Source of the DNA: Gammaproteobacteria bacterium HGW-Gammaproteobacteria-11
Lineage (GTDB): Bacteria > Pseudomonadota > Gammaproteobacteria > Pseudomonadales > Pseudomonadaceae
Direction of reading: 5' to 3'
NCBI GenBank assembly: GCA_002840055.1
Contig: PGZJ01000002.1
Location: forward strand, 186,001-250,000
Length of the DNA: 64,000 nucleotides
Shown here one piece after another: positions 28,294 through 38,435 of this stretch. The notes below the pieces were generated by a model, which saw only the letters and a program-made list of their open reading frames with translations, did no database searches and was not told where the DNA came from. The first letter of the stretch is position 1. Every line of letters starts with the position of its first letter. A program made the position numbers and the translations under genes.

Positions 28294-29389
28294 TTACAGC
28301 CCCTGTTTCAGACTGGCCTCGATGTACTCATCCAGGTCGCCATCAAGCACCTTGTCACAGTCGCTGCGCTCGATGCCGGTGCGCAGATCCTTGATCCGTG
28401 ACTGATCCAGTACGTAGGAACGGATCTGGTGCCCCCAGCCGATATCCGACTTGGTGTCCTCAAGGGCCTGGGCTGCGGCGTTGCGCTTCTGCATTTCCTG
28501 CTCATACAGCTTGGCCCGCAGCATCTTCATCGCCGTATCGCGGTTGGCATGCTGGGAACGCTGGTTCTGGCAACTGACCACGGTGTTGGTCGGTACGTGG
28601 GTAATACGAATCGCCGAATCCGTGGTGTTAACGTGCTGCCCACCGGCACCGGAGGAACGGTAGGTATCCACCCGCAGGTCGGCCGGATTGATATCGATCT
28701 CGATGTCATCGTCGATTTCCGGCGAGACAAAAACCGCCGAGAACGAGGTATGCCGGCGGTTACCCGAGTCGTACGGACTCTTACGCACCAGCCGGTGCAC
28801 ACCAATCTCGGTACGCAACCAACCGAACACATACTCACCCTTGATATGCACCGTGGCGCTCTTGATGCCGGCGACTTCACCGGCCGAGAGCTCGACAATC
28901 TCGGTGTCAAAACCACGCTGGTCGGCCCAACGCAGGTACATGCGCAGCAGCATATTGGCCCAGTCCTGGGCCTCGGTGCCGCCGGAACCGGCCTGAATAT
29001 CCAGGTAACAGTTGTTGGCATCCATCTCGCCACTGAACATGCGGCGGAACTCGAGCTTCTCGAGACTGGTCTGCAGACGCTGCAACTCGGTAACGATATC
29101 GGACACGGCCGACTCGTCATTTTCCTCGTTGGCCATTTCAAGTAATTCGGAGGCATCAGCCAGGCCGCTGCTCATCTCGTCGAGGGTTTCAACTATCTGC
29201 GCCAGCTGTGAACGTTCCTTGCCCAGGGCCTGGGCCCGCTCGGGATCGTTCCAGACACCCGGGTCTTCCAGCTCGCGCTCAACTTCGGTCAGGCGATCAC
29301 GTTTGTGATCGTAGTCAAAGATACCCCCTGATGGTCTCGGAGCGACCACGCAGATCTTTGATGGTATTCAGAATAGGGTTGATTTCCAT
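28294..29389 (-). CDS. prfB: Peptide chain release factor 2, with programmed +1 frameshift
   Basis: Terminates translation at UGA and UAA. Translation starts at the ATG at 29389 ([20 protein letters not shown]) and reads 24 codons to CTT-TGA; a +1 shift there continues as [17 protein letters not shown]. The total is 364 residues, the normal length. The GGQ motif is in [17 protein letters not shown], and the anticodon-like tripeptide region is intact. The shift makes prfB autoregulated by its own product. Confidence 0.97.
29314..29329 (-). promoter_or_regulatory. prfB programmed frameshift site
   Basis: On the minus strand: internal Shine-Dalgarno AGGGGG (29329-29324), TAT, slippery CTT (29320-29318), in-frame TGA (29317-29315), then C. 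This is the classical RF2 recoding signal, with the SD-like element 3 nt before CTT. Confidence 0.97.
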
Positions 29390-29451
29390 GGTGACTAAAT
29401 CCCGGCAGGAAAAAGGCGGCATTGTAGCGGAAATCAGGCCGCGAGGGCAGT

Positions 29452-29480
29452 GCCGTGGCGAACACCGGGTTCACCACGGC
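29452..29480 (-). repeat. Hairpin between the 138-residue membrane-protein gene and prfB
   Basis: Arms GCCGTGG (29452-29458) and CCACGGC (29474-29480) enclose a second short stem (GAAC with GTTC). It lies just downstream of the membrane-protein gene on its strand. There is no T-run, so this is a weak or Rho-assisted terminator at best. Confidence 0.45.
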
Positions 29481-29486
29481 AACCAG

Positions 29487-29903
29487 TCAGTGCGGCAACA
29501 CCCTGATAAAGACGATGGTACCGATGCCCCAGCAGGCATTGAGGATAAAACCGATGATAAAGCGCCCCGGCAATTGCGCCATATCCAACCCATAGCCCTT
29601 GAGCGGAAAGACCACCAGCACCGCCACCGCAGTCAGGGCAATACCGCCGAACAACGCGGCCTTGAGCCAGATCAGTGAAGAACCCAAGCGATTCAGCACC
29701 AGCATCATGACAATCGCCCAGAGGCCACCCCAGAACCCGGCCGATACCACCGAGGGCACCCCCAGAGGCTGGGTAGCTGCCAATGAAAAAGGTGCAAAGG
29801 GCACGACCCCAGCGGAATGCAGCAAGCCCAGTGCCGGTTGATGAAAACAGAAGACCGCCAGAAACCCGGCAATAAAACAGAATATCCAGCGTTGCATGGT
29901 CAT
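29487..29903 (-). CDS. Small multi-pass membrane protein, unknown function
   Basis: 138 residues with about four hydrophobic segments (roughly 5-25, 50-70, 78-100 and 112-133). No family or motif recognised; the length and topology resemble uncharacterised inner-membrane proteins of Pseudomonas. A plausible ribosome binding site (CGAGG) precedes the ATG. Divergent from the phosphoketolase-like gene across 160 nt. Confidence 0.7.
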   Translation of the reverse strand: MTMQRWIFCFIAGFLAVFCFHQPALGLLHSAGVVPFAPFSLAATQPLGVPSVVSAGFWGGLWAIVMMLVLNRLGSSLIWLKAALFGGIALTAVAVLVVFPLKGYGLDMAQLPGRFIIGFILNACWGIGTIVFIRVLPH

Positions 29904-29983
29904 ACCTCGTTATTGTTTTGAGTATTGACTATAGCAGGGCAAACGGCGCATTGGAGTAGCCCGAAGAACCTTGCAACAGGCTT

Positions 29984-30025
29984 TTGACGCAGATCAGCTC
30001 GGATAGCCCGCATCCACGCTAGACT
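29984..30025 (+). promoter_or_regulatory. ANR/FNR-dependent class II promoter of the phosphoketolase-like gene
   Basis: TTGAC-GCAG-ATCAG at 29984-29997 matches the ANR/FNR box TTGAT-N4-ATCAA at 8 of 10 positions. Exactly 22 nt downstream is TAGACT (30020-30025), a fair -10. That spacing places the box centre at -41.5 from a start near 30032, the textbook class II arrangement, and leaves a leader of about 32 nt to the GTG. Confidence 0.75.
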
Positions 30026-30063
30026 CTCTGGATGTTATGGACTTGATCACATGGAGGCTTGCC

Positions 30064-32472
30064 GTGAGCCAGTTGCTGCCCGACCAGAATACCCTGGACC
30101 AACACGCCCTCGACCATCCGGCCTTTGCCCATTGGCGCACCGGCTACGGCATCATTGAACACAGCCCAGAGACCCAGGCCGCTGCCTACAGAATGGCCCA
30201 CCAGCTGGTTCAGGGCGGTCAGCAATCTGATCTCGACAACGTCTACCGCATGCTCGCGGCCCTTGATCGGCTGACCAGCGCCGGACTCTGGCTGGTGGTG
30301 CACATGACCTATGCCAAGCGCCATCACCCCGACGGCCAACCGCTGGCCGCCGAAGACTTCAAAACCCGCCCTGAAGGCCATACCGGCGGCGCCCTTAACA
30401 TGGTGCCGGGCTACGCGGCTTATCTGGCGCTGAACAGCCTGACCGGTAACACGCGCAGCTGGATGATGGGCCAGGGACATTGCGTAGCCGCTATTGACGC
30501 CCTGAACGTATTGACCGGCAATCTGCACCCCGAGCAGGCCGCGCGTTACCAGGGCGAAGCCGGTCTTAATCAGTTGCTGCGCGATTTCTATGGTTATGCC
30601 CAGTTGCCGGATGGACGGCCCGCCGCGCCGCTCGGCAGCCACGTCAACCCGCATACCGCTGGCGGCATCATCGAAGGTGGTTACCTGGGCTTTGCCGAAC
30701 TGCAATATGCCCACCTGCCGTTACCCGGTGAAAGTCTGGTGGCCTTTCTGTCCGATGGCGCCGCCGAGGAGCAGCGCGGTAGCGACTGGATACCGCGCTG
30801 GTGGCGCGCCGAAGATTGTGGCACCGCGCTGCCGGTGATGATCGCCAATGGTCGACGCATCGAGCAACGTACCGAGCTGGGCACCCGCAAGGGCCTGGAC
30901 GGCTTTATCGAGCATCTCAAGGGCTGCGGTTTTGATCCTATCCGCTTTGATGGTCGCGACCCGGCCGCCTTTGTCTGCACCTTGTTCGAAATGGAGCAAC
31001 GCCTTGGCCGCCGGGTTGAGGAATACCGTCATGGTATTCTCAAATACCCGCTACCTATCCCCTATGCGATTGCCGAAACCACCAAGGGTCACGGTTTCTA
31101 TGGTGCCGGGCTGAACGCCGCACACAACCTGCCATTGCCAGCCAATCCCCGACATGATGAACCCTCACGCGACCTGTTCAACCAGCACGCCAGTCAACTC
31201 TGGGTAGCTGAGGAGGAACTGCGCAGCGCCGTGACCGCACTGAACCGTCATGCTCAGCAGAGCCGCCCGCTGGAACGCGACCACGCACTGGCGTTACGAA
31301 ACCCGGCACAACCCAGCATCCCGGTCATCGACTGGAGCAGCGAGGCGGAATCACCGATGCTGGCGGTAGACCGTTTCTTTGTTGAACTGGTAACCAGCAA
31401 CCCGGATCTGCGGGCCCGGGTCGGCAACCCGGACGAACTGGCCAGCAACCGACTGAGTGGCGTACTCAAAGCCCTGAAACACCGGGTTCTGGAACCGGAG
31501 AGTGAACTCGAAGCGATTGATGGACGGATCATTACCGCGCTCAACGAAGAGGCCGTTGTCTCCGCCTGTCTGGCCAACAAGGCCGGCCTGAATCTGGTCG
31601 CCAGCTACGAGGCCTTTTGCGTCAAGATGCTCGGCGCCGTGCGCCAGGAGCTGATCTTTGCCCGTCACCAGAAAGCGGTTGGCCGCCCGGCGCAATGGCT
31701 GGGCTTTCCGCTGATCGCCACCTCGCATACCTGGGAGAACGGCAAGAATGAGCAATCCCACCAGGACACCAGCTTTTGTGAAAGCCTGTTGGGGGAAATG
31801 CACGATGTCATGCGCGTGGTCTTTCCCAGCGACTACAACAGCACCCTGGCACTGCTACCGGGGATTTACAGTGCGCGCGGACGGCTTAGCTGCATGGTCA
31901 TTCCCAAGCGCGAGAGTCCAGCCCGTTTCGATGCCAGCCAGTCGCAACAGCTGGCAGATCAGGGGGCATTGCTGGTGGATGAATTCCATGGCGTCGGCGA
32001 ACCTGTGCTGCTGATTGCCTGCGGCGCCTACCAGTTGACCGAGACACTGCGGGCTGCGCAGCGACTGAGTGAGCACAATCAGGCTTGGCGTCTGGTTTAC
32101 CTGCAGGAACCGGGACGTTTGCGCATGGCCCGGGACCCACTGGAAGCAGAGTTCACCCTGAGTACCGAGCAGATTGAAACGCTGTTCCCACAGGCCATGC
32201 CGCGCCGCGTCATGGTCACACACATGCGCCCGGAAGTGCTACGCGGGCACCTCAGCAACCTGCTCCCGGATCCGCTGCACAGCCGCGCCTTGGGGTATAT
32301 CAACCAGGGTGGCACGCTGGATGAAAGCGGCATGCTGTTCGCCAACCGCTGCAGCTGGGCACATATCGTCGTGGCGGCCGCCGAGGTGGTCGGAGCCGAT
32401 CCGCAACACTGGCTGGATGAGCAGGAATGGGCCGCCGTTCAGGGTCAGGGCAACCCGGCGATTCTGCGCTAA
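30064..32472 (+). CDS. Divergent phosphoketolase-like thiamine-diphosphate enzyme
   Basis: 802 residues from a GTG at 30064, chosen because TGGAGG lies 7 nt before it; an ATG at 30037 has no such site. The layout follows phosphoketolase: GHTGGALNMVPGY (H106, cf. GHWG), MGQGHC (H139, cf. GPGHG), HVNPHTAGGIIEGGYLGF, FLSDGAAEEQRGSDW with VMIANGR (diphosphate binding), and SHQDTSF (cf. THQDPG). Several catalytic motifs differ from true Xfp enzymes, so cleavage of xylulose-5-phosphate to acetyl phosphate is uncertain. An ANR-type promoter precedes it. Confidence 0.8.
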   Translation: MSQLLPDQNTLDQHALDHPAFAHWRTGYGIIEHSPETQAAAYRMAHQLVQGGQQSDLDNVYRMLAALDRLTSAGLWLVVHMTYAKRHHPDGQPLAAEDFKTRPEGHTGGALNMVPGYAAYLALNSLTGNTRSWMMGQGHCVAAIDALNVLTGNLHPEQAARYQGEAGLNQLLRDFYGYAQLPDGRPAAPLGSHVNPHTAGGIIEGGYLGFAELQYAHLPLPGESLVAFLSDGAAEEQRGSDWIPRWWRAEDCGTALPVMIANGRRIEQRTELGTRKGLDGFIEHLKGCGFDPIRFDGRDPAAFVCTLFEMEQRLGRRVEEYRHGILKYPLPIPYAIAETTKGHGFYGAGLNAAHNLPLPANPRHDEPSRDLFNQHASQLWVAEEELRSAVTALNRHAQQSRPLERDHALALRNPAQPSIPVIDWSSEAESPMLAVDRFFVELVTSNPDLRARVGNPDELASNRLSGVLKALKHRVLEPESELEAIDGRIITALNEEAVVSACLANKAGLNLVASYEAFCVKMLGAVRQELIFARHQKAVGRPAQWLGFPLIATSHTWENGKNEQSHQDTSFCESLLGEMHDVMRVVFPSDYNSTLALLPGIYSARGRLSCMVIPKRESPARFDASQSQQLADQGALLVDEFHGVGEPVLLIACGAYQLTETLRAAQRLSEHNQAWRLVYLQEPGRLRMARDPLEAEFTLSTEQIETLFPQAMPRRVMVTHMRPEVLRGHLSNLLPDPLHSRALGYINQGGTLDESGMLFANRCSWAHIVVAAAEVVGADPQHWLDEQEWAAVQGQGNPAILR

Positions 32473-32513
32473 CGCGCTGCTCGGCCAGTTCCATCAGGAC
32501 ACTGGCCGGGCTG

Positions 32514-35207
32514 TCAGGCTGTCAATCGCAAGCGCAGCCGTTTTTCCAGCTCCAGCACCAACAGCACCGCAATGCCCGCCATGGGCGCCAGCATAAGTAC
32601 ACCAACACCCAGCGCGGCGCTGGCAAACAGGTTCTGCATGACACTGCTGTAGGTAAACAGCCACTGCAACACCAGCACCAGCCCAATCACTATCCACACC
32701 GCCCGCGTGCCAAGAACACCCCTTAGCGTCAAGGAGGGATTGTCCAGATAGCGAACACTGAACAAATAAAACACTTCCATAGCAACAAGCGTATTCACCG
32801 CTAGAGTTCGCGCGGATGCTTCGCTCAAACCGATGAATAAGGCCCATTGGAAAGACGCAAAAATACCGCCAAGGAATAACAGCGAGACCAGCACAATACG
32901 CCAGACCAAAAACCCATCAAGCAGACTTTCACCTCGAATACGGGGTGGCTTTTTCATGACATCGGCCTCAGCAGGCTCAAACGCCAACCCCATCGTCAAG
33001 ACCACAGAACTGACCAGATTCACCCACAGTATCTGCAACGCTGTAATAGGCAAACTCAACCCCAACAGCAGTGCAACAACCAGACTGGCAGCCTCACCGC
33101 CGTTAATCGGCAGCATGAAGCTGATGGCTTTTTTAAGATTCGCGTAGACCGTTCGACCTTGACTGACAGCGGCCGCCAGACTGGCAAAGTTATCGTCCAA
33201 CAGCACGATATCAGCGGCCTCGCGCGCTGCCGCCGAGCCCTTGACGCCCATCGCAATGCCAACATCGGCGCGCTTTAGCGCCGGCGCATCATTGACGCCG
33301 TCACCGGTCATGGCGACCACGCCATGGGCCGATTGCAAGGCCTGGACCAAACGCAACTTATGCTCCGGGCTGGTTCGGGCAAAGACGTCCACCTCCTGTG
33401 CCAGGCTTTCCAGCGCGAGATCATCCAGTGCGTCGATATCCTGGCCGGTAACGACTCGCGAAGTGTTTCGCAGCCCGAGACGCTCGGCAATTGCCCGCGC
33501 AGTCATGGCATGATCACCGGTGATCATCTTCACGCGAATCCCGGCCTGATGACAGTCGGCGATGGCTTCCATGGCTTCCTGGCGCGGCGGATCAAGCAAG
33601 CCGACCACGCCGATCAGATGCAGGTTACCCGCGAGGCTGTCGACATTCAGTACACCCTTGGCTTGCTCACCGGGCGCACGGGCAAAAGCCAACACACGCA
33701 AGCCCTGCGCCGCCAGTTCATCCACATGCGCCTGCCAACGCGGAACATCCAGCGGCTGCTCGGAACCGCCTTCAGTCAGAACCGAGCTGCACAGGGCCAT
33801 GATCTGCTCTGGCGCGCCCTTGAGCAGAATCTGCGTCTGACCATGATGATTGTGGTTGAGGGTAGCCATGTAGCGCAGATCAGCATCAAAGGGGACTTCA
33901 TCCTGGCGTGGCCATTCGCGCGGATAGTGCTGCAGATCCAGACCGGCCTTGGCGGCCAGCACCAGCAAGGCCCCCTCCATGGGATCGCCAACGACGGCGA
34001 TGTGCTGCCCCGAGGTATCCAGATGCGCGTCATTGCACAGCAGCGCTGCCTGGGCCAGATCGGCCAGCAGCTCGACAGGCGGTGTACCGGACTGGCTGTC
34101 ACCTACCTGCCCGGCGCGGTCATAACCCTCTCCGCTGACCGGGTAAAGCTTGTCATCCAGAACCAGTGCGGCAACCATCATTTCATTGCGGGTCAGGGTG
34201 CCGGTCTTGTCCGAGCAGATCACCGACACCGCACCCAGGGTTTCAATCACTGGCATGCGCCGGACCACCGCATGGCGGCTGGCCATACGCTGCACTCCGA
34301 TCGCCAGGGTGATTGTCAGAATTGCCGGCAGGCCTTCAGGAATGGCCGATACCGTCAGCGCCACGACCGCCATGAATAACTCGGACACAGGCCGCTCGGC
34401 AAAGAGCCAGCCCAGGACAAAAACCAACGCTCCACCCAGCACGATGATCAACGACAAATAACGGGCGAACACATTTATCTGCCGGGTTAACGGGGTTTCC
34501 AGCACCGTGACCTGATCGAGCAGGCCTGAAATACGACCAATCTCGCTCTGCTGTCCGGTTGCCACGACAATACCGCGCCCGGTACCGGCACTCACCAGCG
34601 TGCCGGAATAAGCCATGCACAATCTGTCGCCCAAGGCGGCATCGGCGGCCTGGGGCTCAAGCTGCTTATCCACGGGTACCGACTCACCGGTCAGCACGGC
34701 TTCTTCGATCTTCAACCCGTGCACCTGGTCAAGACGCATATCCGCCGCCACCCGGTCACCCGGCTCCAGCAACAGAATATCGCTGGGCACCAGTTGGCTG
34801 GCATCTACCTGTTGCCGTTCGCCACCGCGCAACACGGTGGCACGCGGTGCCAGCATATGCCGGATAGCCTCCAGGGCCTGCTCGGCGCGGCCTTCCTGAA
34901 TAACTCCGACCACCGCTTGCAGCAGCACAACAGCCAGAATCACCCCGGTATCCAGCCAGTGCCCCAGCAGCGCGGTCACCCCTGCCGCCGCCATAAGCAC
35001 ATAAATGAGTACGTTATTGAACTGCGCGAGCAAGCGTCGCCAGGCAGATGTGGAGCGGGTGCCAGGCAGTTGGTTGAGGCCGTAGCGTTCAAGTCTGGAC
35101 TGGACTTGCTGATCAGTCAGTCCCTGCTCTTCAACCTCGAGCGCCCGACGAACCTCATCAATGTCCTGCTGATGCCAGTTGAGCCCCTTGTCTTGCGCCT
35201 TACTCAT
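32514..35207 (-). CDS. P-type cation-transporting ATPase (P2-like)
   Basis: Membrane ion pump of 897 residues: N-terminal cation_ATPase_N region, actuator domain with LTGESVP, phosphorylation D333 in CSDKTGTLTRNEM, hinge MTGDGVNDAPALKRADVGIA, and about ten membrane segments. M4 has AIPEGLPA and M5 has NGGEAA as in calcium pumps, but M6 reads WVNLVSSVV where SERCA has WVNLVTDG. The ligand Asp is missing, so calcium specificity is doubtful. Only 15 nt after arcC on the same strand, so it is likely the last gene of the arc operon. Confidence 0.88.
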   Translation of the reverse strand: MSKAQDKGLNWHQQDIDEVRRALEVEEQGLTDQQVQSRLERYGLNQLPGTRSTSAWRRLLAQFNNVLIYVLMAAAGVTALLGHWLDTGVILAVVLLQAVVGVIQEGRAEQALEAIRHMLAPRATVLRGGERQQVDASQLVPSDILLLEPGDRVAADMRLDQVHGLKIEEAVLTGESVPVDKQLEPQAADAALGDRLCMAYSGTLVSAGTGRGIVVATGQQSEIGRISGLLDQVTVLETPLTRQINVFARYLSLIIVLGGALVFVLGWLFAERPVSELFMAVVALTVSAIPEGLPAILTITLAIGVQRMASRHAVVRRMPVIETLGAVSVICSDKTGTLTRNEMMVAALVLDDKLYPVSGEGYDRAGQVGDSQSGTPPVELLADLAQAALLCNDAHLDTSGQHIAVVGDPMEGALLVLAAKAGLDLQHYPREWPRQDEVPFDADLRYMATLNHNHHGQTQILLKGAPEQIMALCSSVLTEGGSEQPLDVPRWQAHVDELAAQGLRVLAFARAPGEQAKGVLNVDSLAGNLHLIGVVGLLDPPRQEAMEAIADCHQAGIRVKMITGDHAMTARAIAERLGLRNTSRVVTGQDIDALDDLALESLAQEVDVFARTSPEHKLRLVQALQSAHGVVAMTGDGVNDAPALKRADVGIAMGVKGSAAAREAADIVLLDDNFASLAAAVSQGRTVYANLKKAISFMLPINGGEAASLVVALLLGLSLPITALQILWVNLVSSVVLTMGLAFEPAEADVMKKPPRIRGESLLDGFLVWRIVLVSLLFLGGIFASFQWALFIGLSEASARTLAVNTLVAMEVFYLFSVRYLDNPSLTLRGVLGTRAVWIVIGLVLVLQWLFTYSSVMQNLFASAALGVGVLMLAPMAGIAVLLVLELEKRLRLRLTA

Positions 35208-35222
35208 CTGTCACTCCCTTAA

Positions 35223-36149
35223 TCATCCATTGTCTGCCTGCCCGTCATTGGCAATGCAGGTGCCGGCACGCCCCTCGAGTATCGCAAGCGCATCCTGCAG
35301 GCGACCAATACCGGCCTTGCCGCCGGAACACACAAAGTCGCAGGCGGCCTGCACCTTGGGCCGCATGGACCCCGCAGGCAGATCCAGCGCCCGCGCCTGA
35401 TCCACGCCCAACCGACCCAAGGGCTTTGCATCTGCCTGACCAAAATGGCTATACACTGCATCAACATCGGTCAGTAACAGCAATGCATCTGCCCGCAAAC
35501 GGGCAGCCAACAGGGCGCTGGCCGCATCCTTGTCAATCACCGCCTCCACGCCAATCAGACTACCGTCTTCACGGCGTACCACCGGTATGCCGCCACCTCC
35601 GGCACAGATAACCACTACGCCCTGCTCCAGCAACAAACTGAGAACCCTGAGATCGGGTATATCCAGCGGTTTCGGTGAAGCGACAACCCGGCGCCAATGC
35701 TCGCCATCCGCCGCTATCTGCCAACCGGCAGCCGCGGCGCGGGTCTCTGCTTCCGCTTTTGAGTAAATTGGACCAATAAATTTTACCGGTTTGAGAAAGG
35801 CCGGATCCGCCGGATCCACCAAAACCTGGGTCAGCAGGGTAGCCACTGGGCGATCATGCTGGAGCGCATTCTCCAGCTCTTGCTCGATGATATAGCCGAT
35901 CATGCCTTCGGTCTGGGCGCCAAGCACATCCAGGGGATACACCGCATCCGGGTTCAGCGCAGCCCCTTGCAACGCCAGCAAGCCAACCTGCGGGCCGTTG
36001 CCATGGGTCACAACCAGACGATGCCCAGCCCGTACCAGCTCAGCCAGTGATTGCGCCGCAACCCGCACGTTTGTGCGTTGAGCCTCGGCCGTCAAAGGCT
36101 GTCCACGCAACAGCAGCGCATTACCTCCGAGGGCCACGACAACCAGCAT
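35223..36149 (-). CDS. arcC: Carbamate kinase
   Basis: Converts carbamoyl phosphate and ADP into ATP, CO2 and ammonia, the energy-yielding step of the arginine deiminase pathway. 308 residues from the ATG at 36149 (GGAG 8 nt upstream); the upstream frame lies inside arcB. Conserved VVALGGNALL, VTHGNGPQVGLLALQ and VVICAGGGGIPVV. The ATG follows the arcB TGA after one base. Confidence 0.96.
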   Translation of the reverse strand: MLVVVALGGNALLLRGQPLTAEAQRTNVRVAAQSLAELVRAGHRLVVTHGNGPQVGLLALQGAALNPDAVYPLDVLGAQTEGMIGYIIEQELENALQHDRPVATLLTQVLVDPADPAFLKPVKFIGPIYSKAEAETRAAAAGWQIAADGEHWRRVVASPKPLDIPDLRVLSLLLEQGVVVICAGGGGIPVVRREDGSLIGVEAVIDKDAASALLAARLRADALLLLTDVDAVYSHFGQADAKPLGRLGVDQARALDLPAGSMRPKVQAACDFVCSGGKAGIGRLQDALAILEGRAGTCIANDGQADNG

Positions 36150-36150
36150 C

Positions 36151-37152
36151 TCAAGCTCCCAGGGTGGCGACCAGCACCGCCTTGATGGTATGCAGGCGAT
36201 TTTCAGCCTGATCGAACACAATGGAGGCCGGACTCTCGAACACCTCATCGGTCACTTCCATGGCATCAATGCCGTACTGGGCCTGGATCTCCTTGCCCAC
36301 CGCCGTTTCGGTATTGTGAAAGGCCGGCAGACAGTGCATGAAGCGGGTGCGCGGATTACCGGTTTTGGCCATCAACGCCGCATTGACCTGATAGGGCATC
36401 AGCAAGTTGATGCGTTCAGCCCATTTTTCCTTGGCCTCACCCATCGAAACCCAGACATCGGTATAGACGAAGTCCACATCCCGCACGGCAACGTCGATAT
36501 CGTCGGTGATCAGTATCCTCGCCCCGGTATCGGCGGCGATCAACCCAGCCTCATCCTGGATGGTCTGGTTGGGCCAACAGGCACGCGGCGCACAAAGGCG
36601 CACATCCATACCCATTTTCGCCGCGCCGATCAGCAGACTGTCACCCATGTTGTTGGCGGCATCGCCGATAAACACGAAGGCCACTTCATGCAGCGGTTTT
36701 TCCACATGTTCCTGCATGGTCAGAAAATCAGCCAGTATCTGGGTCGGATGGAACTCGTTGGTCAGCCCGTTGTACACCGGCACACCAGCATAGGCGGCCA
36801 GCTCCTCGACAATCGCCTGGCCAAAGCCGCGATACTCAATGGCGTCATACACGCGACCCAGTACCCGCGCCGTATCCTTGACCGATTCCTTGTGGCCGAT
36901 ATGGGTGCCAGTGGGACCAAGGTAGGTGACCCGGGCGCCCTGATCGTAAGCCGCCACCTCAAAGCCGACACGGGTGCGGGTGGAGTCCTTCTCGAAAATC
37001 AGGGCAATGTCCTTGCCGCGCAGTTGCGGCACCTCGGTGCCGGCATATTTGGCGGCCTTGAGGTCAGCAGACAGCCTGAGCAAAAAACTGATTTCCTGCG
37101 GGGTAAAGTCGCGCAGAGTGAGGAAATGCCGGTTTTTCAGATTGAACGCCAT
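36151..37152 (-). CDS. arcB: Ornithine carbamoyltransferase, catabolic
   Basis: Phosphorolyses citrulline to ornithine and carbamoyl phosphate. 333 residues. The carbamoyl-phosphate motif is [13 protein letters not shown], with the [12 protein letters not shown] and MHCLPAFH signatures. Catabolic rather than biosynthetic (ArgF) is inferred from its place between arcA and arcC and the ArcB-like length and N-terminus ([20 protein letters not shown]). Confidence 0.95.
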   Translation of the reverse strand: MAFNLKNRHFLTLRDFTPQEISFLLRLSADLKAAKYAGTEVPQLRGKDIALIFEKDSTRTRVGFEVAAYDQGARVTYLGPTGTHIGHKESVKDTARVLGRVYDAIEYRGFGQAIVEELAAYAGVPVYNGLTNEFHPTQILADFLTMQEHVEKPLHEVAFVFIGDAANNMGDSLLIGAAKMGMDVRLCAPRACWPNQTIQDEAGLIAADTGARILITDDIDVAVRDVDFVYTDVWVSMGEAKEKWAERINLLMPYQVNAALMAKTGNPRTRFMHCLPAFHNTETAVGKEIQAQYGIDAMEVTDEVFESPASIVFDQAENRLHTIKAVLVATLGA

Positions 37153-37169
37153 GATCGACTCCTGTCAGA

Positions 37170-38399
37170 TTAAACTGCGTCGCGCTTGGTTGGGCAGCTC
37201 ATGCAGTGGCCGCCACCGCGACCCCGGCCCAGTTCCGCACCGGGTATCGACAACACCTCGATACCGGCTGCCTGCAGGGCAGCATTGGTATCGTCATTGC
37301 GGTCATAGCCGATCACCACACCGGGACTGAGCGCCAACACGTTATTGCCATCATTCCATTGCTCCCGCTCGCGCTCAGCCGGGCTGTTGCCGCCGGTCGG
37401 AATGATCTCCAGCGCGGCATAGCCCAGCACCTCTGCCACCACCTCGAACAGCGGGCGCGGATCCTGCCTGAAACTCAGGTGTTTGCCGCCTTCACCCGGT
37501 CGCAGGTCGTAACAGACCACTTCATCCGCCACTTCCTTGAAGGTGGTGACAATGTTGCCACCACAGAGCGTAAAGACCGTATCCAGGTGCATGGCCGACC
37601 TTGACTTTGGCAGTTGGCAGGCAATTACCCGCTGTGCGGCACCCTGTTTGAACAACGCATTGGCCAGTTGACCTATGGCCTGGGGTGAGGAGCGCTCACC
37701 CATGCCAACCAGCACCGTGGCGTTACCCACCGGCATCATGTCACCGCCTTCCAGGGTGGACAGACCGTGATCAATCAAAGGATCGCCCCAGAGTACCCGG
37801 GCCTTGCCGGCAAACAGCGGATGAAACTGGTAGACCGCGGCCATCAGCAGGGTTTCCGGTCGCCGCGCCGGCCAATACATCGGATTCAGTGTCACGCCAC
37901 CGTAGAGCCAGGCACTGTTGTCGCGGGTAAACAACATGTTCGGCAAGGGCGGCAGTACAAAGCCATAGCGGCCCAGATGATTGCCGAACAAACCGCTCGG
38001 ATCAAAGGGTAGATCGCCGATTTGCAAACCACCGACCAGGTACTCGGCCAGATTGCTTGCAGGCAACTCATCCAACCACTGCCGCAGGTCAGAGAGCATA
38101 CCCAGACCAATATCGTTGCGGGTGATCCGCTGGTCCAACAACCACTTGCGAGCAGCAGGGATGGCCAGGGTCTGGGTCAGCAGATCCTGGACCTCCAGCA
38201 CCTCGACACCTCGGCTGCGCATCAGCGCGGTAAAGACGTCATGATCCTTCTGCGCCTGCTTGACCCAGAACACATCGTCAAACAGCAATGCATCACAATT
38301 CGATGGTGTCAGCCGCCGATGTGCCAAACCTGGGCGACAGACAATCACCTGGCGCAGCACACCGGTTTCCGAGTAAACCCCAAGATCACTATCAGTCAC
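37170..38399 (-). CDS. arcA: Arginine deiminase
   Basis: Hydrolyses arginine to citrulline and ammonia. A GTG at 38399 has AAGGAG 7 nt upstream and gives [19 protein letters not shown] after the initiator, aligning with the known N-terminus; 409 residues. An ATG at 38429 (GAGG 4 nt upstream) would add 10 residues and cannot be excluded. Active-site motifs: [28 protein letters not shown] and the catalytic C399 in [12 protein letters not shown]. Confidence 0.95.
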   Translation of the reverse strand: MTDSDLGVYSETGVLRQVIVCRPGLAHRRLTPSNCDALLFDDVFWVKQAQKDHDVFTALMRSRGVEVLEVQDLLTQTLAIPAARKWLLDQRITRNDIGLGMLSDLRQWLDELPASNLAEYLVGGLQIGDLPFDPSGLFGNHLGRYGFVLPPLPNMLFTRDNSAWLYGGVTLNPMYWPARRPETLLMAAVYQFHPLFAGKARVLWGDPLIDHGLSTLEGGDMMPVGNATVLVGMGERSSPQAIGQLANALFKQGAAQRVIACQLPKSRSAMHLDTVFTLCGGNIVTTFKEVADEVVCYDLRPGEGGKHLSFRQDPRPLFEVVAEVLGYAALEIIPTGGNSPAEREREQWNDGNNVLALSPGVVIGYDRNDDTNAALQAAGIEVLSIPGAELGRGRGGGHCMSCPTKRDAV

Positions 38400-38435
38400 G
38401 GCAAGGCTCCTTGCGTCTGCTGCCTGCATCGGGCC

